Shown here: positions 1 through 7,358 of the stretch, one piece after another
How the letters are laid out: each line of letters opens with the position of its first letter
Numbering within the stretch: position 1 is the stretch's first letter
Assembly: GCA_002494215.1 (NCBI GenBank)
Contig: DLBF01000197.1
Location: 1 to 34,540, forward strand
Length of the DNA: 34,540 nucleotides
Source of the DNA: Prevotellaceae bacterium UBA7028
GTDB taxonomy: Bacteria; Bacteroidota; Bacteroidia; Bacteroidales; Bacteroidaceae
Direction: 5' to 3'
The notes under the pieces: generated by a model
The model's input: the letters and a program-made list of their open reading frames with translations, nothing else
Databases searched by the model: none
What the model was told of the DNA's origin: nothing
Translations under genes and position numbers: made by a program

Positions 1-114
1 GTGCTTGTTGTACTCTTCTTCGATAGTACCAAGTACCTCTTCTACTGCCTGATGATACTCAGGTTCATTGGGGAAGCGTCTTTTCAGATCTTCCAAGACT
101 TTTTTTGCGTCCAT
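1..114 (-). CDS. gdhA: Glutamate dehydrogenase, N-terminal fragment (runs off the window)
   Basis: The first 38 codons are present; the rest lies left of base 1. The peptide begins MDAKKVLEDLKRRFPNEPEY and continues with a helix rich in Glu and Tyr. This matches the N-terminal helix of hexameric NAD(P)-dependent glutamate dehydrogenases of Bacteroides and Prevotella as I remember them. The enzyme interconverts 2-oxoglutarate plus ammonium and glutamate in the cytoplasm and is a main ammonium-assimilation route in these bacteria. The ATG at 114 is the only plausible start, and a good promoter sits about 50 nt upstream. No catalytic residues fall in the visible part, so the cofactor type cannot be judged. 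Confidence 0.8.
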   Translation of the reverse strand, partial: MDAKKVLEDLKRRFPNEPEYHQAVEEVLGTIEEEYNKH

Positions 115-164
115 TCTGATTCGATTTTAACTAATACTTAGGTTTATTGCTTTCTTTTCGGGTG

Positions 165-195
165 CAAAATTACATAAAATCTTCTATTCTGCAAA
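165..195 (-). promoter_or_regulatory. Bacteroidetes-type promoter of gdhA
   Basis: On the minus strand TTTG (192-195) is followed after 19 nt by TAATTTTG (165-172). This fits the Bacteroidetes primary sigma consensus of a -33 TTTG and a -7 TAnnTTTG. Transcription would start near 158-160, leaving a leader of about 45 nt before the ATG at 114. Both boxes and the spacing fit, so this is one of the three best promoters in the window. Confidence 0.75.
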
Positions 196-233
196 CGAAT
201 TGTAAGAAAATGTGCTGAAAAAATCACAAATCG

Positions 234-926
234 TCAACTTTCTGCGTTGTAAGCTAGGGAAAATATGCTTATTCTTGCTTTAGGGTCGCAGGCAAGCAGC
301 GCTTGGGCGCAGTTTCCTATGGTTGCACCTGTTGTCAGTACGTCATCCACCAGAAGGATGTGTTTTCCTCGCCATGTATCGGGTATAGTAGCTATATATT
401 TTCCTGTTGTATTCTCCCTTCGTGCTGTCCGGCTTAGTTTTGTCTGTGATGTTCCAGTATCTTTCTTTTCTAGCAGGTTCAGAACGGGACGGTTCATGAT
501 TTTCGCCATTCCTTTGGCTATCAGCTCCGCCTGATTGTATCCTCTTCTCTTTTTTCTTTTTCTGTCGGCAGGAACAGGTACAATCACATCTATTTGCTTT
601 GCCAGTTGCAGAGGAGCTATTTCCATTGCTGCCCACTCTCCAATCTTTATGCCCAGTTGTACGCCCCCTTTGTATTTGATCTTTATAATGATATTGTGAA
701 AGCTGGACTGATGTCTATAATATAATAATGTTGCTCCGTATTGTATGGGCGCATAGTTCCAGACTTTTCTCAGTGGTTCGTTGTCTTCAATACTCTCTAT
801 GGGATAGCGTGGCAGTTGGATCGAGCAGGCAGCACAGATATATTGCTCGGTAGGTTCCAATGTATGCTGGCAAACCACACATTTGCGTGGCAGAAGGATG
901 TTACATAAATCCGCAATCAGACTCAT
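234..926 (-). CDS. comF: ComF family phosphoribosyltransferase-like protein
   Basis: A 230-residue protein with the full ComF layout. An N-terminal zinc-ribbon-like module has two CxxC pairs (C16/C19 and C31/C34). A type I phosphoribosyltransferase fold follows, with the PVP/RGYNQAELIA segment (about 117-137), the QTKLSR..R..N segment (about 161-172) and the PRPP-binding loop LLVDDVLTTGAT (191-202). In naturally competent bacteria ComF helps bring single-stranded DNA into the cytoplasm; in most genomes, including probably this one, its role is unproven and its substrate unknown. It appears monocistronic: gdhA with its own promoter lies downstream, and a 509-nt gene-free stretch lies upstream. 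No clear TAnnTTTG box was found directly ahead of the start. Confidence 0.88.
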   Translation of the reverse strand: MSLIADLCNILLPRKCVVCQHTLEPTEQYICAACSIQLPRYPIESIEDNEPLRKVWNYAPIQYGATLLYYRHQSSFHNIIIKIKYKGGVQLGIKIGEWAAMEIAPLQLAKQIDVIVPVPADRKRKKRRGYNQAELIAKGMAKIMNRPVLNLLEKKDTGTSQTKLSRTARRENTTGKYIATIPDTWRGKHILLVDDVLTTGATIGNCAQALLACDPKARISIFSLAYNAES

Positions 927-1084
927 ATTTTATGTTTTGGAAATGCTATGGTTATGGAAAATTTGCACCTTAGTTCTGGTAAGAAACTCACTTGCAAAAT
1001 AATTTTTCCAAGTTAATTAATGGTTAGAAATAAGTTGATTTTTTTTGCTCTTTTAACTAATTTCTTTAAAATGCCCCCAAATAG

Positions 1085-1142
1085 TTGAGCCGGCTCAATC
1101 GATCGAATGAGCCGCCTCAACAGATCGATCGAGCCGGCTCAA
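1085..1142. repeat. Three palindromic sites at 22-bp period, also a 20-bp inverted repeat
   Basis: Three copies of GAGCC(G/C)GCTC-like sequence followed by CAA begin at 1087, 1109 and 1131, an exact 22-bp period. Copies 1 and 3 contain the perfect 10-bp palindrome GAGCCGGCTC, and in copy 1 this extends to a perfect 14-bp palindrome (1085-1098). Copy 2 differs by one base in its core (GAGCCGCCTC). The spacers contain ATCGATC. The outer arms 1085-1104 and 1123-1142 are inverted repeats of 20 nt with one mismatch around an 18-nt centre. It could be an operator array, a REP-like element or a strong RNA hairpin. Confidence 0.85.
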
Positions 1143-1243
1143 CCGGAAAAACGAGGCTTGTGGCACTTTTCTACATGTCGCAAATATTTTCAAGAGACCG
1201 TAAAAAATCAACAAACATAATCGTTAATAAATGTTATTTATTT

Positions 1244-1285
1244 TCTCATCTCTCATCTATAATCTATAATCTCTCATCTCGATTA
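1244..1285. repeat. Degenerate heptamer tandem repeat (TCTCATC/TATAATC)
   Basis: Read in steps of seven from 1244: TCTCATC twice, TATAATC twice, TCTCATC, then a diverged TCGATTA. The unit order suggests duplication of diverged heptamers rather than simple slippage of one unit. It lies in non-coding DNA downstream of the SusC/SusD operon terminator. Confidence 0.85.
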
Positions 1286-1292
1286 TCGACCT

Positions 1293-1333
1293 GAAACTTG
1301 AAACCGGGTCGAAGACCCATGAAACTTGAAACC
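1293..1333. repeat. Direct 13-bp repeats flanking a short hairpin
   Basis: GAAACTTGAAACC occurs at 1293-1305 and again at 1321-1333. Between the copies GGGTC-GAA-GACCC (1306-1318) forms a perfect 5-bp stem. Upstream CGACC (1287-1291) could pair alternatively with GGTCG (1307-1311). No T-run follows on either strand, so it is not a typical intrinsic terminator. Confidence 0.75.
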
Positions 1334-1371
1334 ATCTATCATCTCTCATCTATCATCTCTCATCTCTCATC
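1334..1371. repeat. Heptamer tandem repeat (ATCTATC/ATCTCTC)
   Basis: Five full heptamers in the order ATCTATC, ATCTCTC, ATCTATC, ATCTCTC, ATCTCTC plus ATC. Same period and related sequence as the block at 1244-1285; the two are separated by the direct-repeat/hairpin unit. Confidence 0.88.
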
Positions 1372-1380
1372 ATTGGACTC

Positions 1381-1411
1381 AAAAAAAGCGCTCGGATTAT
1401 CTCCGGGCGCT
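1381..1411 (-). terminator. Intrinsic terminator of the FAS1/SusC/SusD operon
   Basis: On the minus strand AGCGCCCGGA (1402-1411) and TCCGAGCGCT (1387-1396) form a 10-bp stem with one C:A mismatch around a 5-nt loop, followed directly by a run of seven T (1381-1387). It starts about 25 nt after the stop codon of the last SusD gene, as expected for the end of the six-gene operon. Confidence 0.85.
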
Positions 1412-1435
1412 CTTTGAGAATATTTGTTAGAACAA

Positions 1436-3883
1436 TTATTCAGTGGGGAAGGGTAGATACCAGTTGCTTGGAGTCATCAGGACGTTGTACAACTTCATAT
1501 CCATGGTTCCGCTACGCTTTGCAACGCGCTTAGCCAGGAAGCTGGGATCGCCACGACGGATGGCTACACGAGCCAGGTCAGAGAAGCGACAGCCCTCGAA
1601 GGCAAGCTCCAAAGCATCCTCGTCAATAATCAGGTCCTCAACAGCCTCGATTACCCATGCTTTGTCGATGGGGTTATCAGTGTCCTGACCGTAGATCTGC
1701 TCCTTGGTTACGGTTACGCCATGGTTCTCCTTAATCTTCTTGGTAACCATATCTACGTAGTTGTATGAACTCAGCTGCTCGGTATCACCGGGTCTGAGGA
1801 TACCGCAACCACGTTGGTGAATACCGATGGTCAGGTAATCTGATGTCTTGGATGAACCTGGTACATAATCCTCTTCTCTAGGGAGGAAACCACCGGTAGC
1901 ATAAACCTCAGTCTTATAGAAGGGATAAATGGTAGTTCTGTAGCCACGCAGATTAACCTGGCTATTGTAATTCAGCCAAGGCTTGGAAGAGGCATTCTCT
2001 ACCTCTCTGCGATCCAAATACCAGCATGCCTTTGATAGATAGGCTGCGGGATAGTTGTTGAAGGCCTTTACGTAGAAGTAAACATTCTTGAGGTCTGTTG
2101 CAGGGGTAAAGTGTCTGGCTGGAATTGGTGTCTCGCCTTCTTCCAATGTGGCATTTGCTTTTATGGAGTCTTCCTCCCAGATATTTTCGAGATAATCTTT
2201 CAGGTCAGCCAAGCTACTGATGCTTACCCCTTCTTCTACCTTAGAACCCCATTGATAAGTGGTGTCTGCGGTTTCCTCAATGTAGCAATACAAACTATCC
2301 TTGGCACCGAAATCTGTATTTACGCCAGCGGTGTATGAAAAAGCCGTATTATATTTGTCGTCGTTAAGCACACTGGGGAACCATCTGCTGTTATCGCTTA
2401 CCAGACCGGTCTTTAGGATGGCAAATGCGTAGCTGGGGAAGCCGGCACGGTTGATGGCCTCAGCATAGCGCAACCAGATGGTTGCCTTACGATAAACCAG
2501 GGGATAAACGGTGCTGAAGGATCCCATAGGGTTCTGTTTGCTGACAAGTTTGCCATACTGGGTGTCGTCTCCTATAGGAAGGGAGTACTGTTCACTTATT
2601 GGCTTTTCTACAATATGGTTACTACCTGTGCTGTGCACGTTATAAATCCATGAACGGCGTGCGTCGCCTACACCTGGCAAGGTAACCAACTCCATTGTCT
2701 GATCACTGGAAGTTTGGCCAATGTAGCACTCGTATTTCTGGCTGTCGCATAGTGCTTCGTAACCCTTACTGGGAAGCAACTCGCGACGATAGCCATTGTC
2801 GTAGTAACTCAGTGAAACCCATGAACTGGCGTTATCACCGCTACCACTCGAACGCAAGGTGGCCTCGTATCCGAACAGTCGGTTGATGTCAGTAAATACC
2901 CTACCATCCAAGCGTCCCGTGTTGCCGGGGATACAGGTGATGGCCTCACCACGGTAGCGACCGCTAGTGTAGCGATGGCTTTTCTCTGAATAAGGAATTC
3001 CTGAGTATCCATATTGTGGCTCGTCAACATTTGCGCGAACATCACCGGTACTAACATAGTCGGTGGTCTCCAATGGACCGCAGAACTTACTGTTCAGGAA
3101 GTTGTAATAGTAGCCGGCAGCTTTAGCGCAGGCTTGCTCATCGCCTTGCAGCAGGTACAGATCGCCCAATACTACGTCTATGGGGAACATGGTACGCATG
3201 CTGTGTATGCTTCCATAATTGTCGTACTGGGGGTAGATTTCTACGCCGAACATTTTCTCCAGCACCACCTTAACGCTATCCAACTGGGGACCCAGGTATT
3301 CTGCCAGCGTCTGGGCATTTGCCATGGTGTGGTTGGGATTGCTGATAAAGTTGTTTATCTCGTCTGTGGTAAGCATAGGCTTTGTGTAGAAGGGCACATT
3401 ACCGTATGCATAGATGAGCTGCATGTAAACCCATGCGCGGATGGCCATAACCTGGGCATACTCTCGTAGCATATAGCTACTTTGTTGTCCGGTTGATACC
3501 TTTCTGGCAGTATCGCACTTTGCAATATAGGCATTACAACTGTTGATTACGTGATAGTAGTCGCTGACCTTCAGGTAAGCACAGGCTCCGTCCTTGTACT
3601 TGTCCTCGTAGCCGTTCTTACCGAAATTGATGATGGCTGCAATGGTGTCGCTCACGTAGGATGAACCATCCACCAGGTCGCCACGGCACTCATTAAGAAT
3701 CACGTAACGCTCTGCTATTCCTTGCAGAGACTTTATCACACCCCAATAGGAGTACAGGGTATCCTTTGCCACATCATAAGCGTGACGTTCACTATCGGGT
3801 GTCAGCATGTCCTGGCATGACGTATTAATCATACCCATTGTCATGCAGAAGATAAGCAAACTTATAATTGATTTCTTTTTCAT
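1436..3883 (-). CDS. SusD/RagB family outer-membrane lipoprotein, large (second triad)
   Basis: An 815-residue lipoprotein with a Lys-rich start, a hydrophobic signal and a lipobox ending at C23 (NTSC). SusD proteins sit on the cell surface as a hinged lid on a SusC barrel and capture the ligand. The C-terminal segment ELAFEGCRFSDLARVAIRRG (about 750-770) followed by a DPSFLAKRV stretch is the family's conserved C-terminal signature. The N-terminal part has the helical region expected for SusD TPR-like repeats (EYAQVMAIRAWVYMQLIYAY, about 142-161). At 815 residues it is longer than most SusD proteins (usually about 500-650), so it likely carries inserted loops. It is the last gene of the operon, 19 nt after its SusC partner, followed by a terminator. 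The ligand cannot be read from sequence. Confidence 0.92.
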   Translation of the reverse strand: MKKKSIISLLIFCMTMGMINTSCQDMLTPDSERHAYDVAKDTLYSYWGVIKSLQGIAERYVILNECRGDLVDGSSYVSDTIAAIINFGKNGYEDKYKDGACAYLKVSDYYHVINSCNAYIAKCDTARKVSTGQQSSYMLREYAQVMAIRAWVYMQLIYAYGNVPFYTKPMLTTDEINNFISNPNHTMANAQTLAEYLGPQLDSVKVVLEKMFGVEIYPQYDNYGSIHSMRTMFPIDVVLGDLYLLQGDEQACAKAAGYYYNFLNSKFCGPLETTDYVSTGDVRANVDEPQYGYSGIPYSEKSHRYTSGRYRGEAITCIPGNTGRLDGRVFTDINRLFGYEATLRSSGSGDNASSWVSLSYYDNGYRRELLPSKGYEALCDSQKYECYIGQTSSDQTMELVTLPGVGDARRSWIYNVHSTGSNHIVEKPISEQYSLPIGDDTQYGKLVSKQNPMGSFSTVYPLVYRKATIWLRYAEAINRAGFPSYAFAILKTGLVSDNSRWFPSVLNDDKYNTAFSYTAGVNTDFGAKDSLYCYIEETADTTYQWGSKVEEGVSISSLADLKDYLENIWEEDSIKANATLEEGETPIPARHFTPATDLKNVYFYVKAFNNYPAAYLSKACWYLDRREVENASSKPWLNYNSQVNLRGYRTTIYPFYKTEVYATGGFLPREEDYVPGSSKTSDYLTIGIHQRGCGILRPGDTEQLSSYNYVDMVTKKIKENHGVTVTKEQIYGQDTDNPIDKAWVIEAVEDLIIDEDALELAFEGCRFSDLARVAIRRGDPSFLAKRVAKRSGTMDMKLYNVLMTPSNWYLPFPTE

Positions 3884-3902
3884 AATCTTATATTCTTCTT
3901 GA

Positions 3903-6900
3903 TTACAGGTTGATGGTTACACCTAAGTTGAAGTTACGGCCACGTGGGATAAGGCCGGTGTCTATACCTTGGTAAAGTACACCATTGTGGCTGCTCATCT
4001 CGGGGTCTGTTCCCAGGTATTTTGTCAGGGTGAACAGATTGTTTGCTTCACCCCAGACCTTCAGACCAAACAACCAGCTGTTGGTATAAGGAATCTTGTA
4101 GGTGAGGCGAACATTCTTCAGTTTCAGGTAGCTTCCGTCCTCAATCCAACGATCAGACATACGCTCGTTGTTACGCCAGTCCTCAGACTCCTTGTAACAT
4201 GCACGGGGCATGTCGGTAATCTGCCCTTCATGAGTCCAGCGACGCAGAGCGGCTGTTGTCTGGTTGTAGGTGGTGTTCAGACCTTCAATCTTTGAGCGCT
4301 GATAGTTGTAGATATCGTTGCCCAGGCTGTACTTGAAGTTAACATCCAGACGGAGGTTCTTCCATGTCAGGCTTGAGAAGATGTTACCGTAGATATCGGG
4401 ATGTGGGTTACCGATAACAACCTTATCGGAATCGTCGATCACACCATCACCGTTCTGGTCCACGAAGCAAACATCACCAGCCTGGAAGTTAGCATACTTC
4501 TTGCTTTCGTCTGCTATACCGGTGGGATACTTCAGGTAATCATTTCCATTGTAAGCCGTGCTTGCGTCTGCATCAGAAGCGAATACACCGTTTGTCTGCC
4601 ATCCGTAGAAGCTGCCTACTGAATAACCTACAGCTGTAAGGATATTATCCTCTCCATATACGCTGTTGGTGTAGCCGTGCAGGTACTGCACATTACCGCC
4701 ATTTACATCGTTCAGTTTAATGGTGTTGCTCTGACCGCCGGGCAGTTCTGTAATCTTGTTGTTATAGTGGCCAAGGCTTGCACCCAGTTCCCACTTCCAG
4801 TTCTTCTTGTTGATGATAGCTGCGTTAACATTAAGCTCTACACCCTTGTTGGTGAGCTGCCCCTCGTTGGTCCAGTACTTGGTCAGACCGGCAATGTAGT
4901 TCAACTCCTTAATGGTAAGCAGGTTGTCTGTCTTATTCCAGAAGATGTCAATGCCTGCTTGCACGCGGTTGTTCAGGAAACTACCCTGCAGAGCAATGTT
5001 CCACTTGGTTGTGGTTTCCCACTGAATGCCGCTGTTGGCAATATTCTTCAGGTAGAGACCTACTGTTTCGCGAGAAAGTTTCTGGCTCTCCCAATAGGTA
5101 CGTGATGCGTAGTAGTCCAGGTCATCGTTACCGCTCATTTCGTAGCCGGCAGTCAACTTCAGGTAGTTGATACCCTTGGTGGTGTTAAACCACTTCTCGT
5201 TGCTGATAATCCAACCCAACTGCAAAGAGGGGAAGAGACCCCAGCTAACGCCGAATGCCTTTACACCAGACTTGGTGTTGGAACCGAAACGGCTACTTGC
5301 CTGAGCACTGAATGCAAAGTCTGCAAAGTAACGGTTCTTGTAGTTGTAAGCTGCATTCAAGTAGTAGGTCATGTCAGACCAGCTGTCGTTGGTACCGCCA
5401 TAGTTGGCGTAGTCCATATTCTTGTTCAGGTTGAGCAGTTTATCGTTCTCGTTGTTATAACCGCTTGTATAGGTATAACTGTAAGAGTAGGTGTTGTATC
5501 GCCAGCCTCCGAATACGTCCACTGTATGGGCACCGTAGTTCTTGGCCCACTCTATACGTAAGTCGTTATTCACAGTGGTTTCCTTTGAGAAGAGGGACTT
5601 TATCATACTGTCGATATAACCCAGATCCTTCAGGAAGTAGGGAGTTGTACCACAAACAGGGAGGTAGTACTTCTCGTTGCTACGGTTAATCTGGAGGTTA
5701 ATACGGTCACTTACGCTTAATGATGGGGTAATCTGATACTTAGGACTGGCATTGAGGTTAATTATGCTGTTCTGGGCATAATTCTTGATCTTGCCGCTAC
5801 CGTTCTTCAAAATCCAATAGGGGTTACGCAGCGATTCGTTGAAGTTCGTGCTACCAATCATATTATTGAACTGGAATGGATTCTCTATGTATTTTCCGTT
5901 TTGAGAGTTGGTAGAAGCATACTTACCAGCATATTCGTCAGAGAGCTTCAGACGATCTGAAGGATAGGTGTTTGTAGCTTTCTCGTCGTAGTAATAGGCA
6001 TAGCGGCTGATGAAAGGAGCCTGTACTACGCCCAGAACGTTGGGTGAACCAATGTTCTGCATGCTGTAATCCTCGCTCCATCCCTGATCAAACAGGTCAT
6101 AGCTAACCTGGTTGTATGAGATATCCAGACCTGTGGAAAGCTTATCGGATATCTTGATATCTGTATTGAATCGCAGGCTCAAACGGTTCATGTCTGTTCC
6201 CTTAGCGTTTGAGTCGCTGGAGGTATAACCCAGTGAAAGGTCATACATACCAACATCATCACCACCCTCTACACTTAATTTGTAGTTCTGGGTCATGGCA
6301 GACTGATAAAGTCCATTCTGCCAATCCTCGTTGTTGCTGAACACATTGCGATAGTAGTTGGAAGGGCTCTTGTCGAGGAATCTGAAGTTTGTAAGTGAAC
6401 TGGCCTTCAGTTTATCCAAAGAGCTGATGACGTCACTCAGATAAGCAGAATACTGGTCACCGTTTAGCATGCTCAATGTCTTGGGCATGAGTTCCACGCC
6501 GCCATAGATACGCAGGTTAATCTTGGTAGCCATGCTCTTGCCACGCTTGGTCTTGATGATGATAACACCATTGCCGCCCTTTGCACCATAGAGTGCGGTA
6601 CCGTTCTTGAGAATCTGGATAGATTCTACATTATCTGGGTCGATACCGGCTAATAGGTTGTTAAAGAAACCTTCGTGAGCCGACATACGGTCGTACTGGG
6701 GATCGATGATGTTGCCGTCCAGAACAATCAAGGGCTGTGTGTTGGCATTGATAGAGTTTACACCGCGGATGGTCATAAAGTTACCGACACCGGGTGTGCC
6801 ATTACGCAGAACGGTATGGATATCACCTGCCAGTTTTCTCTCGATATCTTCATCAATACTGATACTGCTGGTCTCATTCAGTGTTAGCGTTTTCTGCGAG

Positions 6901-7349
6901 GTAATGGTGGTACCTTCTGTGTAGAAGACATTGAAATTGACATCAATGAGTCTCGCGTTAGCCACACCGTCCTTTACTGCGCACTGCAAGGGATTGTATC
7001 CTTCTGCATACACATAGACAGCATCAGAGAATACGGGAATCTCGAGGGTGTATGAACCATCATCCTCCGTCAGGGTTGAATATCTGCCCAGACCCAAGGC
7101 CTGAACGCGCACACCACCCATGGGCTCACCGGTTGCATCATCGGTAATAACACCCTTTACGGTTTTTGTCTCGTAGTTCTTCTCAGGCTTTTTGGCTTTG
7201 CGAACAACTACCTCTTCTTCTCCGTCAGTACTTTCCACCTCATCCTGCGCATATACGCTGGGAATGCTTAAACCGGAAAGCAACAGGAAACACAGACCTG
7301 TTTTCAGTGTCTTGTGCATGAATGTATCACTTATTATATTTTTCATCAT
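3903..7349 (-). CDS. SusC/RagA family TonB-dependent outer-membrane transporter (second triad)
   Basis: An 1148-residue TonB-dependent barrel that would import a ligand across the outer membrane together with the SusD encoded just downstream. In order: signal peptide (cleavage probably after VYA, about residue 34), a charged linker with EEEVVVRKAKK (about 44-54), a carboxypeptidase-regulatory-like beta domain (about 62-140, VKGVITDDATGEP...), a plug domain (about 150-270, with TIRGVNSINANTQPLIVLDG and a GGNGVIIIKTKRG end), then the beta-barrel, ending in RNFNLGVTINL. The charged linker before the regulatory domain is less usual than a direct start. The start is uncertain: ATG at 7349 gives a 16-residue n-region, while the ATG at 7319 (MHKTLKTGLCF) gives a more typical signal peptide. 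It begins 9 nt after the FAS1 gene. Substrate unknown. Confidence 0.93.
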   Translation of the reverse strand: MMKNIISDTFMHKTLKTGLCFLLLSGLSIPSVYAQDEVESTDGEEEVVVRKAKKPEKNYETKTVKGVITDDATGEPMGGVRVQALGLGRYSTLTEDDGSYTLEIPVFSDAVYVYAEGYNPLQCAVKDGVANARLIDVNFNVFYTEGTTITSQKTLTLNETSSISIDEDIERKLAGDIHTVLRNGTPGVGNFMTIRGVNSINANTQPLIVLDGNIIDPQYDRMSAHEGFFNNLLAGIDPDNVESIQILKNGTALYGAKGGNGVIIIKTKRGKSMATKINLRIYGGVELMPKTLSMLNGDQYSAYLSDVISSLDKLKASSLTNFRFLDKSPSNYYRNVFSNNEDWQNGLYQSAMTQNYKLSVEGGDDVGMYDLSLGYTSSDSNAKGTDMNRLSLRFNTDIKISDKLSTGLDISYNQVSYDLFDQGWSEDYSMQNIGSPNVLGVVQAPFISRYAYYYDEKATNTYPSDRLKLSDEYAGKYASTNSQNGKYIENPFQFNNMIGSTNFNESLRNPYWILKNGSGKIKNYAQNSIINLNASPKYQITPSLSVSDRINLQINRSNEKYYLPVCGTTPYFLKDLGYIDSMIKSLFSKETTVNNDLRIEWAKNYGAHTVDVFGGWRYNTYSYSYTYTSGYNNENDKLLNLNKNMDYANYGGTNDSWSDMTYYLNAAYNYKNRYFADFAFSAQASSRFGSNTKSGVKAFGVSWGLFPSLQLGWIISNEKWFNTTKGINYLKLTAGYEMSGNDDLDYYASRTYWESQKLSRETVGLYLKNIANSGIQWETTTKWNIALQGSFLNNRVQAGIDIFWNKTDNLLTIKELNYIAGLTKYWTNEGQLTNKGVELNVNAAIINKKNWKWELGASLGHYNNKITELPGGQSNTIKLNDVNGGNVQYLHGYTNSVYGEDNILTAVGYSVGSFYGWQTNGVFASDADASTAYNGNDYLKYPTGIADESKKYANFQAGDVCFVDQNGDGVIDDSDKVVIGNPHPDIYGNIFSSLTWKNLRLDVNFKYSLGNDIYNYQRSKIEGLNTTYNQTTAALRRWTHEGQITDMPRACYKESEDWRNNERMSDRWIEDGSYLKLKNVRLTYKIPYTNSWLFGLKVWGEANNLFTLTKYLGTDPEMSSHNGVLYQGIDTGLIPRGRNFNLGVTINL

Positions 7350-7358
7350 CTTATTCTT

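Larger units (their letters stand above)
927..1380. other. Gene-free stretch between comF and the SusD terminator
   Basis: This stretch holds no convincing gene. It is AT-rich except for one GC-rich palindromic cluster (1085-1142), and then has two heptamer repeat blocks (1244-1285 and 1334-1371) flanking a direct repeat with a small hairpin (1293-1333). The comF promoter must lie in its left part, but no box pair fits well; TTATTTTG on the minus strand at 995-1002 differs by one base from the -7 consensus and has no -33 partner. A short open frame over 1085-1294 consists of repeat sequence and is not called. Confidence 0.7.

Noticed and set aside
1085..1142. CRISPR array
   Set aside because: The 22-bp units are contiguous with near-identical spacers of about 10-12 nt, only three copies, and no cas genes are present.
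1085..1294. A 69-codon plus-strand open frame in the comF-SusD gap
   Set aside because: It is made of the 22-bp palindromic cluster and heptamer repeats, with no recognisable product.
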